Assembly (NCBI GenBank): GCA_046160625.1 | Contig: JBJXGZ010000065.1 | Location: 1-64,000 of the forward strand | Direction of reading: 5' to 3' | Source: M3007 sp046160625 | Lineage (GTDB): Bacteria > Bacteroidota > Bacteroidia > Chitinophagales > Saprospiraceae | Length of the DNA stretch: 64,000 nt | Shown: positions 31,300 through 40,133 of the stretch, piece by piece | How the letters are laid out: the number at the start of each line of letters is the position of its first letter | Position numbering within the stretch: the stretch's first letter is position 1 | Notes under the pieces: generated by a model | What the model saw: only the letters and a program-made list of their open reading frames with translations | The model's database searches: none | What the model was told of the DNA's origin: nothing | Program-made: the position numbers and the translations under genes

Positions 31300-32080
31300 A
31301 TTTACCCGTAAAATTAGCTTTCCGTTTTTCCACAAACGCTGCCGCTCCTTCTATAAAATCCTCCGTTCCGCAGCAGTCGCCGAAAGCACGCACTTCCTGA
31401 CCAAAACCGTCTTCACCATCTTCAAAATACGCGTTCACGGTTTCTATAATTTTTGAGATGGCTAGGGGTGCTTTGGCTGCGGTTTTCTCGATCAATTCTT
31501 TGGCCTTCAAAACTTCTTCACCGGAGGGCACCACATAGTTCACCAAACCAAGGCGTAGTGCTTCCTCTGCACCGATCATATCAGCCGTCAATAATAGTTC
31601 GGTGGCTTTGGTCTTCCCAATCAATTGCATGAGCCGTTGGGTGCCGCCATAGCCGGGTATCAGCCCGAGGTTCACTTCTGGTTGCCCGAATCTGGCGCGC
31701 TCACCTGCTACCCGAAGGTGGCAAGCCATCGCCAATTCGCAACCTCCGCCAAGCGCGAAGCCATTTACAGCGGCCACCACCGGACGATGAAAACGTTCGA
31801 TGAGGAAGAAAATATCCTGTCCGCGTTGGGCCATTTCCATGCCCTCGGTGGCGCTCAGGTTGCTGAACTCTGTTATGTCCGCACCAGCCACAAAGGCTTT
31901 TTCTCCCGCTCCGGTTAGAATCACCCCTTTTAGCCCTTCGATTTTCGGGCCTTCTTCGCCAAAAAAGTGGCGGAGTTCGAGCATGGTTTGAGTGTTCAGC
32001 GCATTCAGTGCCTTTTCGCGGCTGATGGTGAGGGTGGCGATGCCGTTTTCGAGCGAGATTTGTACGTTTTCGTATGTCAT
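31298..32080 (-). CDS. enoyl-CoA hydratase/isomerase family protein
   Basis: 260 residues, crotonase fold. It adds water across the double bond of 2-enoyl-CoA in fatty acid or butanoate-type pathways. The oxyanion hole segments GEKAFVAGADI and VNGFALGGGCELAMAC are clear, and both catalytic glutamates are present (Glu115 in GGGCE, Glu135 in FGQPEVNLGLIPGYGGTQRL), so hydratase rather than an inactive relative. Length is standard. Cytoplasmic. The neighbour 92 bases upstream is a lipid acyltransferase, which fits lipid metabolism, but the spacer consists of AATCGAAT-type repeats and cotranscription is uncertain. Confidence 0.92.
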   Translation of the reverse strand: MTYENVQISLENGIATLTISREKALNALNTQTMLELRHFFGEEGPKIEGLKGVILTGAGEKAFVAGADITEFSNLSATEGMEMAQRGQDIFFLIERFHRPVVAAVNGFALGGGCELAMACHLRVAGERARFGQPEVNLGLIPGYGGTQRLMQLIGKTKATELLLTADMIGAEEALRLGLVNYVVPSGEEVLKAKELIEKTAAKAPLAISKIIETVNAYFEDGEDGFGQEVRAFGDCCGTEDFIEGAAAFVEKRKANFTGK

Positions 32081-32172
32081 AATCGTGTTGATTTGTTGAT
32101 TAGGTTATTTGGTGATTCGGATGCCCAACGCTTGGATAATCGAATAATCTAACAATCGAATTAATCTAACAA

Positions 32173-33900
32173 TTAATCCTCCACCTTCAACACCTCTATT
32201 TCCTCTGCTTTCCAATATACGGCTTTGTCGAGTCCGTAATTGCTCAAGCGGTTGTGGTAAAAATACAGGACCCTAAAATCAGAGGACATGATTTCGCCCT
32301 CTTTGGTAAATTGGAGGGGTTTTTCAGTATGATAGATACCGAGGTTTTTCACCCCATCACGAACAAGTTCTGCAGGCGATAGACGAAGTTCCGGCGCCAG
32401 TTTGATTTTATCATCGCGTTCCCATTCGAACAGTTTTTCCTGCATTTGTTCTACGACCTCTTCCACTGCCCGGAAAGGGAAAACATAATCGTCATGCGGT
32501 AGGCGGAGAATACCAAAAAGGTCCAGTTTAGGATTTAGATGGGCAAGCATCTCGAAAACTGCGTGTGCCACCAGGTGGCTGCTAAGGACCACATTTTCAA
32601 CATGATAGCGATCTGCAATACGCTCAGCCAGCAATTTGGTGTATTCCTCTTCGCGCTGACGGTCTTCGGTCACTTCGCCGCGCGAACGGAAATATTCGCG
32701 AACCTCCAGCTCGTTGCCATAATGGTCAAAGCTCTTGCCTTCGGTATCTACAAAATTTCCCAATACATCCATCGGTTTGCCCACGCTCAAGGTGATATCG
32801 CTCGAAGTACTGAAAAACCGCCATATAAACCTGAACCAGGAACGAACACTGGTGCCTTCATCGCGTAGGCGGATATAGTTTTCTTTTCCGGTGTTGCGCA
32901 GGTGTTGCTCGATCAAAAAGGGCGCTTCCAACACAAAATTGTAACAGAGAACAAGCGGAACAACAAAGACTTTGCCCTTTGACGGACTACTGCTACTGCT
33001 TCCCACCACCATTGCCCTTTGCGCCTCCACTACCGTTCCCAACAATCCCATTTTGAGGTCGGTTTCGATGGCGCCGTCGCGGGAACGAGTGCCTCCCGGG
33101 AAAAACAAACTGTTCACTCCGCGCTGAATACTAAGCCGGCTCATGGTTTTGAGCGTTTCGAGATAAACGGGGTTTTTCTTCCTGCGGTCCACTCGATACG
33201 CCCCGAGTCGGTTCATATAATAGGCCGCCGGTCCAAAATTATAAAGGTTCAGGCCAGCACCATAACTAAAAGAGGGCAAGCCCATAATTTGATCCATGGC
33301 ATACCCTACGAGGATGGAATCGAGGTTGCTGTTGTGCGTAGGCACCACCACCACGGTGCCGTGATCAAAAAGCGAACGCACAGTCTCCACATCTCCAACG
33401 ATATTGAGCCGCTCGAACAGATTTCGTTTGCCGCGAAACATAGCGCGAAGACTCCTTCCTACTGCTGCATTAAAAATACGATTGAAAAACGCTGTCAAAA
33501 AACGTTGTGCAAAACGGAACGTTTTGACCTGGAAAGTGCCGACAATCTCTTCTGAATATCGGTGAATAATCTTTCGCAGGATTTGCTCACTTTCTTCGCG
33601 TGCTTCTACGCTGTCTCGGTCAAGACTTTTTTTGATAAGCCGCTTGCTGATCCGGTTCCAAAATGAGCGGTCATTCGGCGGGTCTACCTTCCAGGGGTCT
33701 TCTTTGATACGAATGCGTTCCTGATAAATGGTTTTGACCAACACATCAGAAAGGTCCTTTTTGTGCTTCGAGGCGAGCCGTCGGAATGTGTGCTCGTCAA
33801 TCTCGCGCACAAATTCTGCGCGGTCTTTGCTTAGCCGGTAAATTGGCCAATCTTCAATGCGCTCTATGACGCGAGGATATATTTTAACTTCTTTTTCCAA
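32173..33900 (-). CDS. PlsB-like glycerolipid acyltransferase
   Basis: 575 residues. The acyltransferase motifs are VVVPTHNSNLDS (HX4D catalytic block), GAYRVDRRKKNPVY (block II), FFPGGTRSRDGAIE (block III) and VVPLVLCYNF (block IV). The long N- and C-terminal helical parts recall glycerol-3-phosphate acyltransferase PlsB rather than the short PlsC, so acylation of glycerol-3-phosphate is likely; LPA as substrate is an alternative. Residues around GSSSSSPSKGK between blocks III and IV form a low-complexity insertion. Peripheral membrane location expected. Confidence 0.83.
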   Translation of the reverse strand: MEKEVKIYPRVIERIEDWPIYRLSKDRAEFVREIDEHTFRRLASKHKKDLSDVLVKTIYQERIRIKEDPWKVDPPNDRSFWNRISKRLIKKSLDRDSVEAREESEQILRKIIHRYSEEIVGTFQVKTFRFAQRFLTAFFNRIFNAAVGRSLRAMFRGKRNLFERLNIVGDVETVRSLFDHGTVVVVPTHNSNLDSILVGYAMDQIMGLPSFSYGAGLNLYNFGPAAYYMNRLGAYRVDRRKKNPVYLETLKTMSRLSIQRGVNSLFFPGGTRSRDGAIETDLKMGLLGTVVEAQRAMVVGSSSSSPSKGKVFVVPLVLCYNFVLEAPFLIEQHLRNTGKENYIRLRDEGTSVRSWFRFIWRFFSTSSDITLSVGKPMDVLGNFVDTEGKSFDHYGNELEVREYFRSRGEVTEDRQREEEYTKLLAERIADRYHVENVVLSSHLVAHAVFEMLAHLNPKLDLFGILRLPHDDYVFPFRAVEEVVEQMQEKLFEWERDDKIKLAPELRLSPAELVRDGVKNLGIYHTEKPLQFTKEGEIMSSDFRVLYFYHNRLSNYGLDKAVYWKAEEIEVLKVED

Positions 33901-33913
33901 AATTCAAATTTTC

Positions 33914-33990
33914 TTTGACGTTGGACTATTTGGACGTTAGAGGTTGGAAAGATTCCTACTTTGTCTAACGTCCAACAGTCGAACGTCAAA
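33914..33990. repeat. GACGTTGGAC-type hairpin after engB
   Basis: Left arm TTTGACGTTGGACTATTTGG (from 33914) and right arm ending GTCCAACAGTCGAACGTCAAA at 33990 pair around a ~24-base loop. The right arm contains the engB stop codon (33986-33988). Confidence 0.8.
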
Positions 33991-34588
33991 ACTTCATGGT
34001 TTTCATCGCTTTACCAATAAATTCCAAAATCTCTTCACGGCCTGTACGCCTTTCAGCAGAACTGACAAAATAAGTGGGTAGTGTTTCCCAGGTTTCTGAA
34101 AGTTTTCCCATGAACGCTGCAACATTCTCTTCCAATTTGGGCTTCCCGATACGATCGGCTTTGGTGAAAACAATGACAAAGGGTACCTGCATATCGCCGA
34201 GGCTGTTAATAAATTCGATATCAATCTTAACTGGGGGAATATTTGAATCAATCAACACAAAAGCGCAACTGAGTTCCTGGCGGCGGGCAAAATAGCCATT
34301 AATCAAGCTTCCCAAACCTTTGCGATCTCCCTTTGATACCTTGGCGTATCCGTAGCCTGGAAGATCCACCAAATACCACAATTTGTTGATCAAGAAGTAG
34401 TTGAGCAGGCGTGTTTTACCCGGTGTGCCCGACACTTTTGCCAAACCCTTACGAGCCGTAAGCATATTGATCAAGGAGGATTTACCTACATTGGAGCGAC
34501 CAATAAAGGCAAATTCCGGCGGGCCGCCTTTGGGGCAAGCGCTCTCCCTGGGGTAACTGCTTACAAAGTCCGCACTCGTAATTTCCAT
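33986..34588 (-). CDS. engB: ribosome biogenesis GTPase EngB (YsxC/YihA)
   Basis: 200 residues from ATG at 34588 (MEITSADFVSSYP, the usual Bacteroidota start); ATG at 34609 adds 7 residues. TrmE-Era-EngA-EngB type GTPase: G1 GRSNVGKSSLIN, G2 region TPGKTRLLNYF, G3 DLPGYGYAKV, G4 TKADR and G5 VSSAERRTGREEI. It acts in large ribosomal subunit assembly. The stop codon is inside a repeat arm, so the last residues may differ from relatives. Confidence 0.95.
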   Translation of the reverse strand: MEITSADFVSSYPRESACPKGGPPEFAFIGRSNVGKSSLINMLTARKGLAKVSGTPGKTRLLNYFLINKLWYLVDLPGYGYAKVSKGDRKGLGSLINGYFARRQELSCAFVLIDSNIPPVKIDIEFINSLGDMQVPFVIVFTKADRIGKPKLEENVAAFMGKLSETWETLPTYFVSSAERRTGREEILEFIGKAMKTMKF

Positions 34589-34631
34589 AATTTCGGTCCG
34601 CTTCGACAAGTTTATAGCGGCTAAAGGCTGG

Positions 34632-34666
34632 CAAAGGTAGCAACTTTACCCGCCCACCGTTACCAA
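34632..34666 (-). promoter_or_regulatory. candidate engB promoter
   Basis: On the minus strand TTG (34664-34666), 24 bases, then TACCTTTG (34632-34639). The -7 box fits TAnnTTTG; the spacing is one base longer than the usual range. Confidence 0.4.
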
Positions 34667-34764
34667 ACAGTTAATCTCTCCTTTACTTGGCAACCCTGCA
34701 CACGAAGCCTGAAGGTCTTCCGTTTATGCCTCAAATTTTCAACCAAACACTATTTGCTAAAAAC

Positions 34765-35394
34765 ATGAAAAATCTAATTTTTGCAATCCTCGCCCTCCTT
34801 TTTGCCAATCCCGCTCAAGCTCAATTTTTTGGCCTTGGTTTAAAAGGCGGTCTTAACACGCAGATCAACCACCCGGACGATATCAGCATTGGAAACGGCG
34901 GTGATCCCAATTTCAATTTTGGTGTTGACGGCCGTAATTTCGGCACCCAGTTTGGGGCGTATATGCGCTTTGGTAACAAATTTTTCGTCCAGCCGGAAGT
35001 ATTGTTCAATTCCAACAAAACAGATTACAAAATCGGCGAATCAGGTATTGGCGAAGTCATTAGAAACGAAAAATACCAATACCTCGACATCCCGGTTTTG
35101 GTAGGTGTGAAACTAGGTCCATTACGCCTGAATGCTGGCCCGGTTGGCCACTATTTTCTCAATTCAAAATCAGAACTCACAGATTTCAATGGCTATGAGG
35201 CCCGATTCAAACAAATGACCTGGGGCTGGCAGGGTGGCTTGAACATCGGTTTCAAACGAATCTCGCTCGACCTTCGTTATGAAGGCAATTTCAGCAAGCA
35301 AGGAGACCACATTACCTTCTTCGGCGACAAGTACAATTTTAGTGATTCCCCAGCGCGGGTTATTGTGGGACTGAATTTTGCGATCGTGAAATAG
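34765..35394 (+). CDS. outer membrane beta-barrel protein (PorT family-like)
   Basis: 209 residues from ATG at 34765 with signal peptide MKNLIFAILALLFANPAQAQ. The mature part alternates short amphipathic strands with Gly/Asp/Asn turns (FFGLGLKGGLNTQ, FGAYMRFGNKFFVQPEVLFNS, YLDIPVLVGVKLGPLRLNAGPVGHYF, SLDLRYEGNFS, VIVGLNFAIVK), matching the PorT/OmpW-like 8-strand barrels common in Bacteroidota. The final strand ending in a hydrophobic pattern suits barrel insertion. Function unknown. Convergent with the GT4 gene at 35504 across a very long hairpin. Confidence 0.8.
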   Translation: MKNLIFAILALLFANPAQAQFFGLGLKGGLNTQINHPDDISIGNGGDPNFNFGVDGRNFGTQFGAYMRFGNKFFVQPEVLFNSNKTDYKIGESGIGEVIRNEKYQYLDIPVLVGVKLGPLRLNAGPVGHYFLNSKSELTDFNGYEARFKQMTWGWQGGLNIGFKRISLDLRYEGNFSKQGDHITFFGDKYNFSDSPARVIVGLNFAIVK

Positions 35395-35404
35395 GCTGTT
35401 TTTG

Positions 35405-35501
35405 AACACCGATTAAACTGAAACCGCCAGGACCACCGAATTTTTCAAATTGTGATATTGAAAAATTCGGTGGTCCTGGCGGTTTCAGTTTAATCGGTGT
35501 T
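35405..35501. terminator. perfect 44-base inverted repeat between convergent genes
   Basis: Arms 35405-35448 and 35458-35501 are exact reverse complements with a 9-base loop, and T-runs lie on both sides, so it can serve as a bidirectional terminator. It is far longer than needed for termination. Confidence 0.85.
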
Positions 35502-35503
35502 TT

Positions 35504-36628
35504 TTACTTTGCCGCCTCCTTCAGCGCTTCATAAACCTCCTCCGCTGCCTTATCCCAACTGAACTTCTCGCGCCGCACACGCCCGTTCTCCACCAATTTT
35601 TGAGTAAAATCTCGTTCGCGGCATAGTTTTTCTAAACCATCGGCTATCGCGGTTTCAGAAAAGGGATCCACCAAAAGCGCCGCATCGCCCGCGATTTCGG
35701 GCAGGCAAGAGGCGTTTGCGGCCATTACTGGCGTATCGCAGTACATCGCTTCGAGCATTGGCAGTCCAAAACCTTCACTGAATGAAAGGTAAGTCAGGGC
35801 AGTAGCAGCGGCGGTCAACTGCGATAAGTCCTCCTCTGAAACATAGCCGAGAAAATGGATGTCTGCCCGGTGTGCGGCTTGCTCATAAGCTGAACGTACT
35901 TCGCCCGTTTGCCAGGCAAAACGACCTGCAAGTAGTAACTTCAGCGGCGCGGATGTTTTTGTTTTGAAAAGGTCGAAAGCGCGGATGAGTCGCGGAATAT
36001 TCTTGCGCGGATGGATGGCTCCGGCGTAGAAGAAATACGGCTGGCCTTCGGTAAATTTTGTTCTAACTGTCTGTTTTTCAGGCTCATTCAAGGGGCGAAA
36101 GACTTCCCTGCAACCATTGTATATGGTGGATATTTTTCCCAAATCAATGCCGCAGGTTTGGGCAATGTCTTGTCGAACATATTCCGAAACGGTCAATACC
36201 CTGTTTGCCCGGCGTAGAAATTTTGGCAAATAAGACAACAGAAAATGCCGGTGCAACAAAGGGATTTGCTGCGGAAAATGCAATGGCACCAGGTCGTGAC
36301 AAGTCATCACCGTAGGCACTTTGGTCGAAAGGCTGCACATCGAATCAGGCGAAAAAAACACTGCTGCCTCATGCTTTTTCAAGGCTCTGGGAACCGCCCA
36401 CTCAAACCAGACCAAAAACTGCGGTGCAAATCGCGCATGAGGCGAAAGCACCATTGGGGTCACATTTTCGGCATATATAAAACGCGCATCAAAAGGGCGG
36501 TCGAATAGAAAAATAAACGAATCCTCGGGGTGTGCGAGCACCATGCGCCTGACGATCTCATGCGTGTACCAACCAAAGCCTTCGAGTTGGCCCGGCAGGA
36601 GGAAACGAGTGTTGATGGCGATTTTCAA
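35504..36628 (-). CDS. GT4 family glycosyltransferase
   Basis: 374 residues, GT-B fold, group 1. N-terminal MKIAINTRFLLPGQLEGFGWYTHEI, then VMTCHDLVPLHFP, SEYVRQDI, and the C-domain start FFYAGAIHPRKNIPRLIRAF with the donor site LSFSEGFGLPMLEAMYCDTPVMAA and PEIAGDAALLVDP. It is similar in layout to the GT4 protein in the dcw cluster. Substrate unknown; surface polysaccharide or glycan work is likely in general. No other polysaccharide genes adjoin. Confidence 0.87.
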   Translation of the reverse strand: MKIAINTRFLLPGQLEGFGWYTHEIVRRMVLAHPEDSFIFLFDRPFDARFIYAENVTPMVLSPHARFAPQFLVWFEWAVPRALKKHEAAVFFSPDSMCSLSTKVPTVMTCHDLVPLHFPQQIPLLHRHFLLSYLPKFLRRANRVLTVSEYVRQDIAQTCGIDLGKISTIYNGCREVFRPLNEPEKQTVRTKFTEGQPYFFYAGAIHPRKNIPRLIRAFDLFKTKTSAPLKLLLAGRFAWQTGEVRSAYEQAAHRADIHFLGYVSEEDLSQLTAAATALTYLSFSEGFGLPMLEAMYCDTPVMAANASCLPEIAGDAALLVDPFSETAIADGLEKLCRERDFTQKLVENGRVRREKFSWDKAAEEVYEALKEAAK

Positions 36629-36633
36629 GAATA

Positions 36634-36662
36634 GTGAACGATGAACGATAAACGATGAACGC
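36634..36662. repeat. AACGATGAACGATAAACG repeat
   Basis: Short tandem of GTGAACGATGAACGATAAAC units just upstream of the GT4 start. The reverse complement recurs inside the membrane-protein gene at ~58654-58684. Confidence 0.65.
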
Positions 36663-36691
36663 GGCGAAGGTCGGATTCTACATTGAAAATC

Positions 36692-36724
36692 AATAAAAAA
36701 CGGCCTGCCGAATGGGCGGGCCGT
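36692..36724 (-). terminator. terminator of the outer membrane gene 36766-37320
   Basis: On the minus strand AACGGCC...GGCCGTT stem (36700-36723, with a GCCC/GGC inner part) followed by TTTTTTATTG. Confidence 0.75.
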
Positions 36725-36765
36725 TGGAAAATTCCAGATTTCATTTTTAACTTTCTACTTTTGAC

Positions 36766-37320
36766 TCAAAGCTTCGAGCCTTCCTTTTTCGATTTTTTCT
36801 TCAGGCTAAAAAAATAATCCAAGCCTGCTCCGAGCGTGAATTTGCCACTAGGCCCAAGCCAGCGCTGGTAACGGCACTGAATCTCAAATTTGCCGTGGCG
36901 TAATCCCAGGTTTGCCAATAGACCGGTTTCTCCGTTTTGCTGTGTATCCAAGGGGTCTTTAAGCGTTGCATTGACAAAGCCGCCTGCACCAAAGTAAACG
37001 CTCGGAGAAATGCGCCATTCGGGTAAAACACAAAAGTTCAGATAGGAGAAGCGGACCTTTGAAAAAGAGTACCGACCAGTTGTGAGATTGGCCTCTAAAC
37101 GACCTGCAAAGTGGTGTGAAAAACACTTTCGGCCAGAAACGCCCAATTGCCATTCGCCCGCGTGCTGCCCTTGGGATACGTCAGAATTACCTTTTGGGTC
37201 AACAAAGTCGTTTTGATAAAACAATGGCCGAAGGCCGATTTCGGTTTGCGCAGAAGATTTGGTTAAACATGCAAACAGAAGGCAGGCACATGCGAATGCC
37301 TGAAAACCAGATTGTTTCAT
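36766..37320 (-). CDS. putative outer membrane beta-barrel protein
   Basis: 184 residues, no named family recognised. Signal peptide MKQSGFQAFACACLLFACLTKSSAQ. The mature part has barrel-like alternating strands (GEWQLGVSGRKCFSHHFAGRLEANLTTG, SPSVYFGAGGFVNATL, LLANLGLRHGKFEIQCRYQRWLG, FTLGAGLDYFFSL) and a lysine-rich end. Length and pattern suit an 8-strand outer membrane barrel. It has its own terminator. Role unknown. Confidence 0.7.
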   Translation of the reverse strand: MKQSGFQAFACACLLFACLTKSSAQTEIGLRPLFYQNDFVDPKGNSDVSQGQHAGEWQLGVSGRKCFSHHFAGRLEANLTTGRYSFSKVRFSYLNFCVLPEWRISPSVYFGAGGFVNATLKDPLDTQQNGETGLLANLGLRHGKFEIQCRYQRWLGPSGKFTLGAGLDYFFSLKKKSKKEGSKL

Positions 37321-37672
37321 TGGAAAATTTTGAATGGGTTAGGGTTAATTGTTTCCTTTTGACACTAATGTCAAGGTTTATCGCTCACGTGAACTATTCG
37401 GGATATTAAAAAGTTCCTTGATAGATAAATTTCACAAAAGAAGATCAATCGAAGTGTAACGGTCATAATTGTGGAAAACTTGTGCCTGTTCCAAGTAATT
37501 CAGCGCATTACTTCTGCAAATTCGAAAATCTGCGCATAGACCTCATAGGTTGTTTAAATCTACGAGGTCTATCCGGCAGAAGAAAAAGCGGCTGCCTCAT
37601 AAGTGGAATAGTCACTTTGGCCCTAATCCACTTAAAAGACCGCCGCTGCAGAGTAGGGACTACTCCGGTATT
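37321..37672. other. 352-base spacer with a palindrome and a TGTGGAAAACTTGTG motif
   Basis: No gene seen. TGTGGAAAACTTGTG at 37470-37484 is repeated at 40857-40871; its complement holds TTTTCCACA, one base from a DnaA box. A 33-base palindrome follows at 37538-37570. Confidence 0.6.
37538..37570. repeat. 33-base palindrome, relative of the one in murE
   Basis: AGACCTCATAGG...CTACGAGGTCT. Length (33) and ends (AGACCTC, GAGGTCT) equal the palindrome at 12394-12426; the inner bases differ and pair less well. Confidence 0.8.
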
Positions 37673-40057
37673 TTAGTGCTTTTCTTGCTTTCCCTCTCTT
37701 AGTTCGAAGGCAGGGGCCTCGTTGTGTTGATGGTTCTTCCCATCCGCTTTTTGCTGCTTGGTGCAGTTGTCCGCGCTGATTGTTTTGGCATCGGCATTCC
37801 CTTTTACTGGTCTTGGCCGGTAGCCGATGCGGTCTTCTTCACGGGCGCCAAACAATTCGGGATAGAGGTACTTCCCTTTTTCATAGTCCTTTTTGTTCAC
37901 CTCCGGCACGAGGCGGTGTGCCTGAGCAAACTCGTCGTTGCGCACACCTGTCACTTGCCAGCTCACTTTCACGTTTGGCTTGTCGGTCTGAATGATAAAC
38001 TTGTTGCTTTTGACCTCCTCCTTTACAATGGCCTGCGCAAACTGGCCGATGCAGGTGAGTTGGTATTTGAATTCGATGTTCAAGGCTTCAAAGTATGTAG
38101 GGAGTTCCACAGTAGCATAGCCGTTGGCATCGGTAGTGGCATTGCCATTGTAGATATTGAGCATGTCGGGGCTTTCCACAAAAGAATGATACAGGTACTT
38201 GTTGGCAGGATCCTGCGGGTGGTCAATTTCAAAAGAGCCAGACCCTTTGGAGACGCTCCCAGATACTCGGACATTGCCCAGAAAATCACCTGCAAAGCTT
38301 GTAGGGACGGTGCATACTGCATACACAGCAGCGGAATTATTGTCATCATTTGAGTACGCCCTGATACCATCACCGAATCCTGCGCCTGCAGGCTTGGTAT
38401 TATCGAAAAGGGCAGAATAATTATTTTGGCTTTCTACGTTCAGTCTAGCATCATTGGCCGGGAAAGTCCGGTTAATAATCACGTCGCCTGCCTCTTGAAT
38501 ACTTACCATTGATGTAATACCATTGGTAGAGAAATCAATGTCCCCACCAGAAGCAATCATTTCGATGCCGCCTGAATTGATGTTGTGGATGTGAAGGCGG
38601 TCGGTACTGGCACCTGCATTATTTATGATGCCCATATCTACCATGGTGGTGCCCGTTTCATCGTACATATTCACAAAGCCGCCGTCGAACATTCCCATAT
38701 TGCTAAAAAGACCCGTACCTGGAAACAATTGGAGGCGATCAGCGTACCCGGTTTGAGGCGTAAATCCAAGCCCCACCGAACCATCATGGTCAATAACCAG
38801 GCGAGAGATAGGACCGCTAGACCCATTGGCAGTAGTGCCAAGCTCCAAGCGTGTCCCTATATTGGAGGCCCCCCAGTTTTCTGTTGCCCTTGTGGAAAGG
38901 AAGGCCCCAACTGCAAAACCACTGCCAGAATAACCGTCGAAGGCAATAGTTCCAAGAACGTTACCACCGAGAATCGAAGTCGGGGAAGCAATAGAACCGT
39001 TGGCACGCCCTAAACGGGAGATCGAGTTGGCGCCATAATACCGGACTTCGAATTCTGAAAGGCTGTTTTGGCTGTGCACACTCAGTTTTGAGCTGGGAGC
39101 GTTTGTGCCTACTCCGACAAAATTGGTATTCGTATTTGAAATGTCGTTTCCTGTGGCTGTCCACAAAGCAGCCGGAATCACCCCCGGAGCAAGGTCGGCA
39201 GCGGTGATGGATGCATTGGCTATCTCGTTGGTGCCTACGGCGCTGGCTGCGATTTGGAGGTTAGAGAAAACCCCTGTCACGTCGCCTGCCGCTACCGAAG
39301 CAGTCGTCAGGTCATTGGAAGCATCGGTGTCCCCGGTGTTGGTGATTACTGTACCTACAACGCTGATACCAGTGCCGCCCGTGTAAGTTGGGCCGGGAGG
39401 GCCAGCAGGGCCAGCGGGGCCGGCAGGGCCAGTTGCTCCAGTTGCCCCAGTGGCACCAGTTGGGCCTTGTGGCCCAGCAGGGCCAGTTGCTCCAGTTGCG
39501 CCGGTCAGACCAGTTGGGCCTTGTGGCCCCACAGGGCCAATTGCTCCAGTTGCACCAGTTGGGCCTTGCGGCCCTGTTGCTCCTGTCGCACCTGTTGGAC
39601 CCGCCGGCCCTTGTGGTCCTGTCGCGCCTGTTGGGCCCTGTGGGCCTGCTGGGCCAGGTGAACCCGATAGCGCGGTCTCAGCAACTTTAGCGTAGGGTAC
39701 GGCTTGGAGTTCCGTAGCGGCAAAGTTGTACGGCGTGCCGGATATAGTCACCGTCACCTGCACAAAGCGGTTGCTGCTGCCCCAGTTGATGGTGCCGAAA
39801 TTGCCCACAATGGGCGTACCTCGTCCGATGACAAGGTTGAAAAGGCCTACTGCATCGGTGCTGATGTTGTGGCTTTCGCGGTAGATCTCAGCTGGGCCAT
39901 TGAGGATGCTCACTTGGGCCGTGCCTATTTGGTTGGCGAGCGGGGCAAATGCCGCATTGCGGATGACGGCTTGGTAGTTGAAGCCCGTTGTTTGGGAAGA
40001 AATGGAAAGAGTTGTGAGGGCAAAGAATAGCCCGAGGAGGAGTTTTATCTTTTTCAT
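37673..40057 (-). CDS. large collagen-repeat surface protein
   Basis: 794 residues. Signal peptide (MKKIKLLLGLFFALTTLSISSQ), an N-terminal beta domain (~23-130, FNYQAVIRNAAFAPLANQ), 31 unbroken collagen-like Gly-X-Y triplets (132-224; mainly GPT, GAT, GPQ, GPA), a long beta-rich region (~225-640, repetitive NTNFVGVGTNAPSSKL-like tail-fibre pattern) and a C-terminal domain (~645-770, FEIDHPQDPANKYLYHSFVE) known from many large bacterial surface proteins. Bacterial Gly-X-Y runs form triple helices, so a trimeric fibre at the cell surface is likely. No T9SS domain on this protein, but the T9SS protein next to it (76 bases upstream) may be its partner. The triplet DNA is GC-rich and repetitive. 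Confidence 0.8.
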   Translation of the reverse strand: MKKIKLLLGLFFALTTLSISSQTTGFNYQAVIRNAAFAPLANQIGTAQVSILNGPAEIYRESHNISTDAVGLFNLVIGRGTPIVGNFGTINWGSSNRFVQVTVTISGTPYNFAATELQAVPYAKVAETALSGSPGPAGPQGPTGATGPQGPAGPTGATGATGPQGPTGATGAIGPVGPQGPTGLTGATGATGPAGPQGPTGATGATGATGPAGPAGPAGPPGPTYTGGTGISVVGTVITNTGDTDASNDLTTASVAAGDVTGVFSNLQIAASAVGTNEIANASITAADLAPGVIPAALWTATGNDISNTNTNFVGVGTNAPSSKLSVHSQNSLSEFEVRYYGANSISRLGRANGSIASPTSILGGNVLGTIAFDGYSGSGFAVGAFLSTRATENWGASNIGTRLELGTTANGSSGPISRLVIDHDGSVGLGFTPQTGYADRLQLFPGTGLFSNMGMFDGGFVNMYDETGTTMVDMGIINNAGASTDRLHIHNINSGGIEMIASGGDIDFSTNGITSMVSIQEAGDVIINRTFPANDARLNVESQNNYSALFDNTKPAGAGFGDGIRAYSNDDNNSAAVYAVCTVPTSFAGDFLGNVRVSGSVSKGSGSFEIDHPQDPANKYLYHSFVESPDMLNIYNGNATTDANGYATVELPTYFEALNIEFKYQLTCIGQFAQAIVKEEVKSNKFIIQTDKPNVKVSWQVTGVRNDEFAQAHRLVPEVNKKDYEKGKYLYPELFGAREEDRIGYRPRPVKGNADAKTISADNCTKQQKADGKNHQHNEAPAFELREGKQEKH
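39386..39664. repeat. repetitive DNA coding the collagen-like triplets
   Basis: 279 bases of nearly identical 9- and 18-base units (GGCCCAGCAGGGCCAGTT type on the plus strand). The repeat also leaves the plus strand open over long stretches; those antisense frames are not genes. Confidence 0.85.
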
Positions 40058-40133
40058 AAGTTGTTGATTTGAATTGTTTGTTAAAGCCCGGAACAGCCAG
40101 CCCCGACACTTCGGGGTGTTCCGAGGTAAAATG

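Noticed and set aside
37724..38353. 209-codon plus-strand frame opposite the collagen-like gene
   Set aside because: Antisense of the conserved C-terminal domain of that gene; no family resemblance.
39388..39695. Plus-strand frames rich in Gly-Pro-Cys across the collagen repeat
   Set aside because: Antisense reading of Gly-X-Y repeats; only a by-product of the repetitive DNA.
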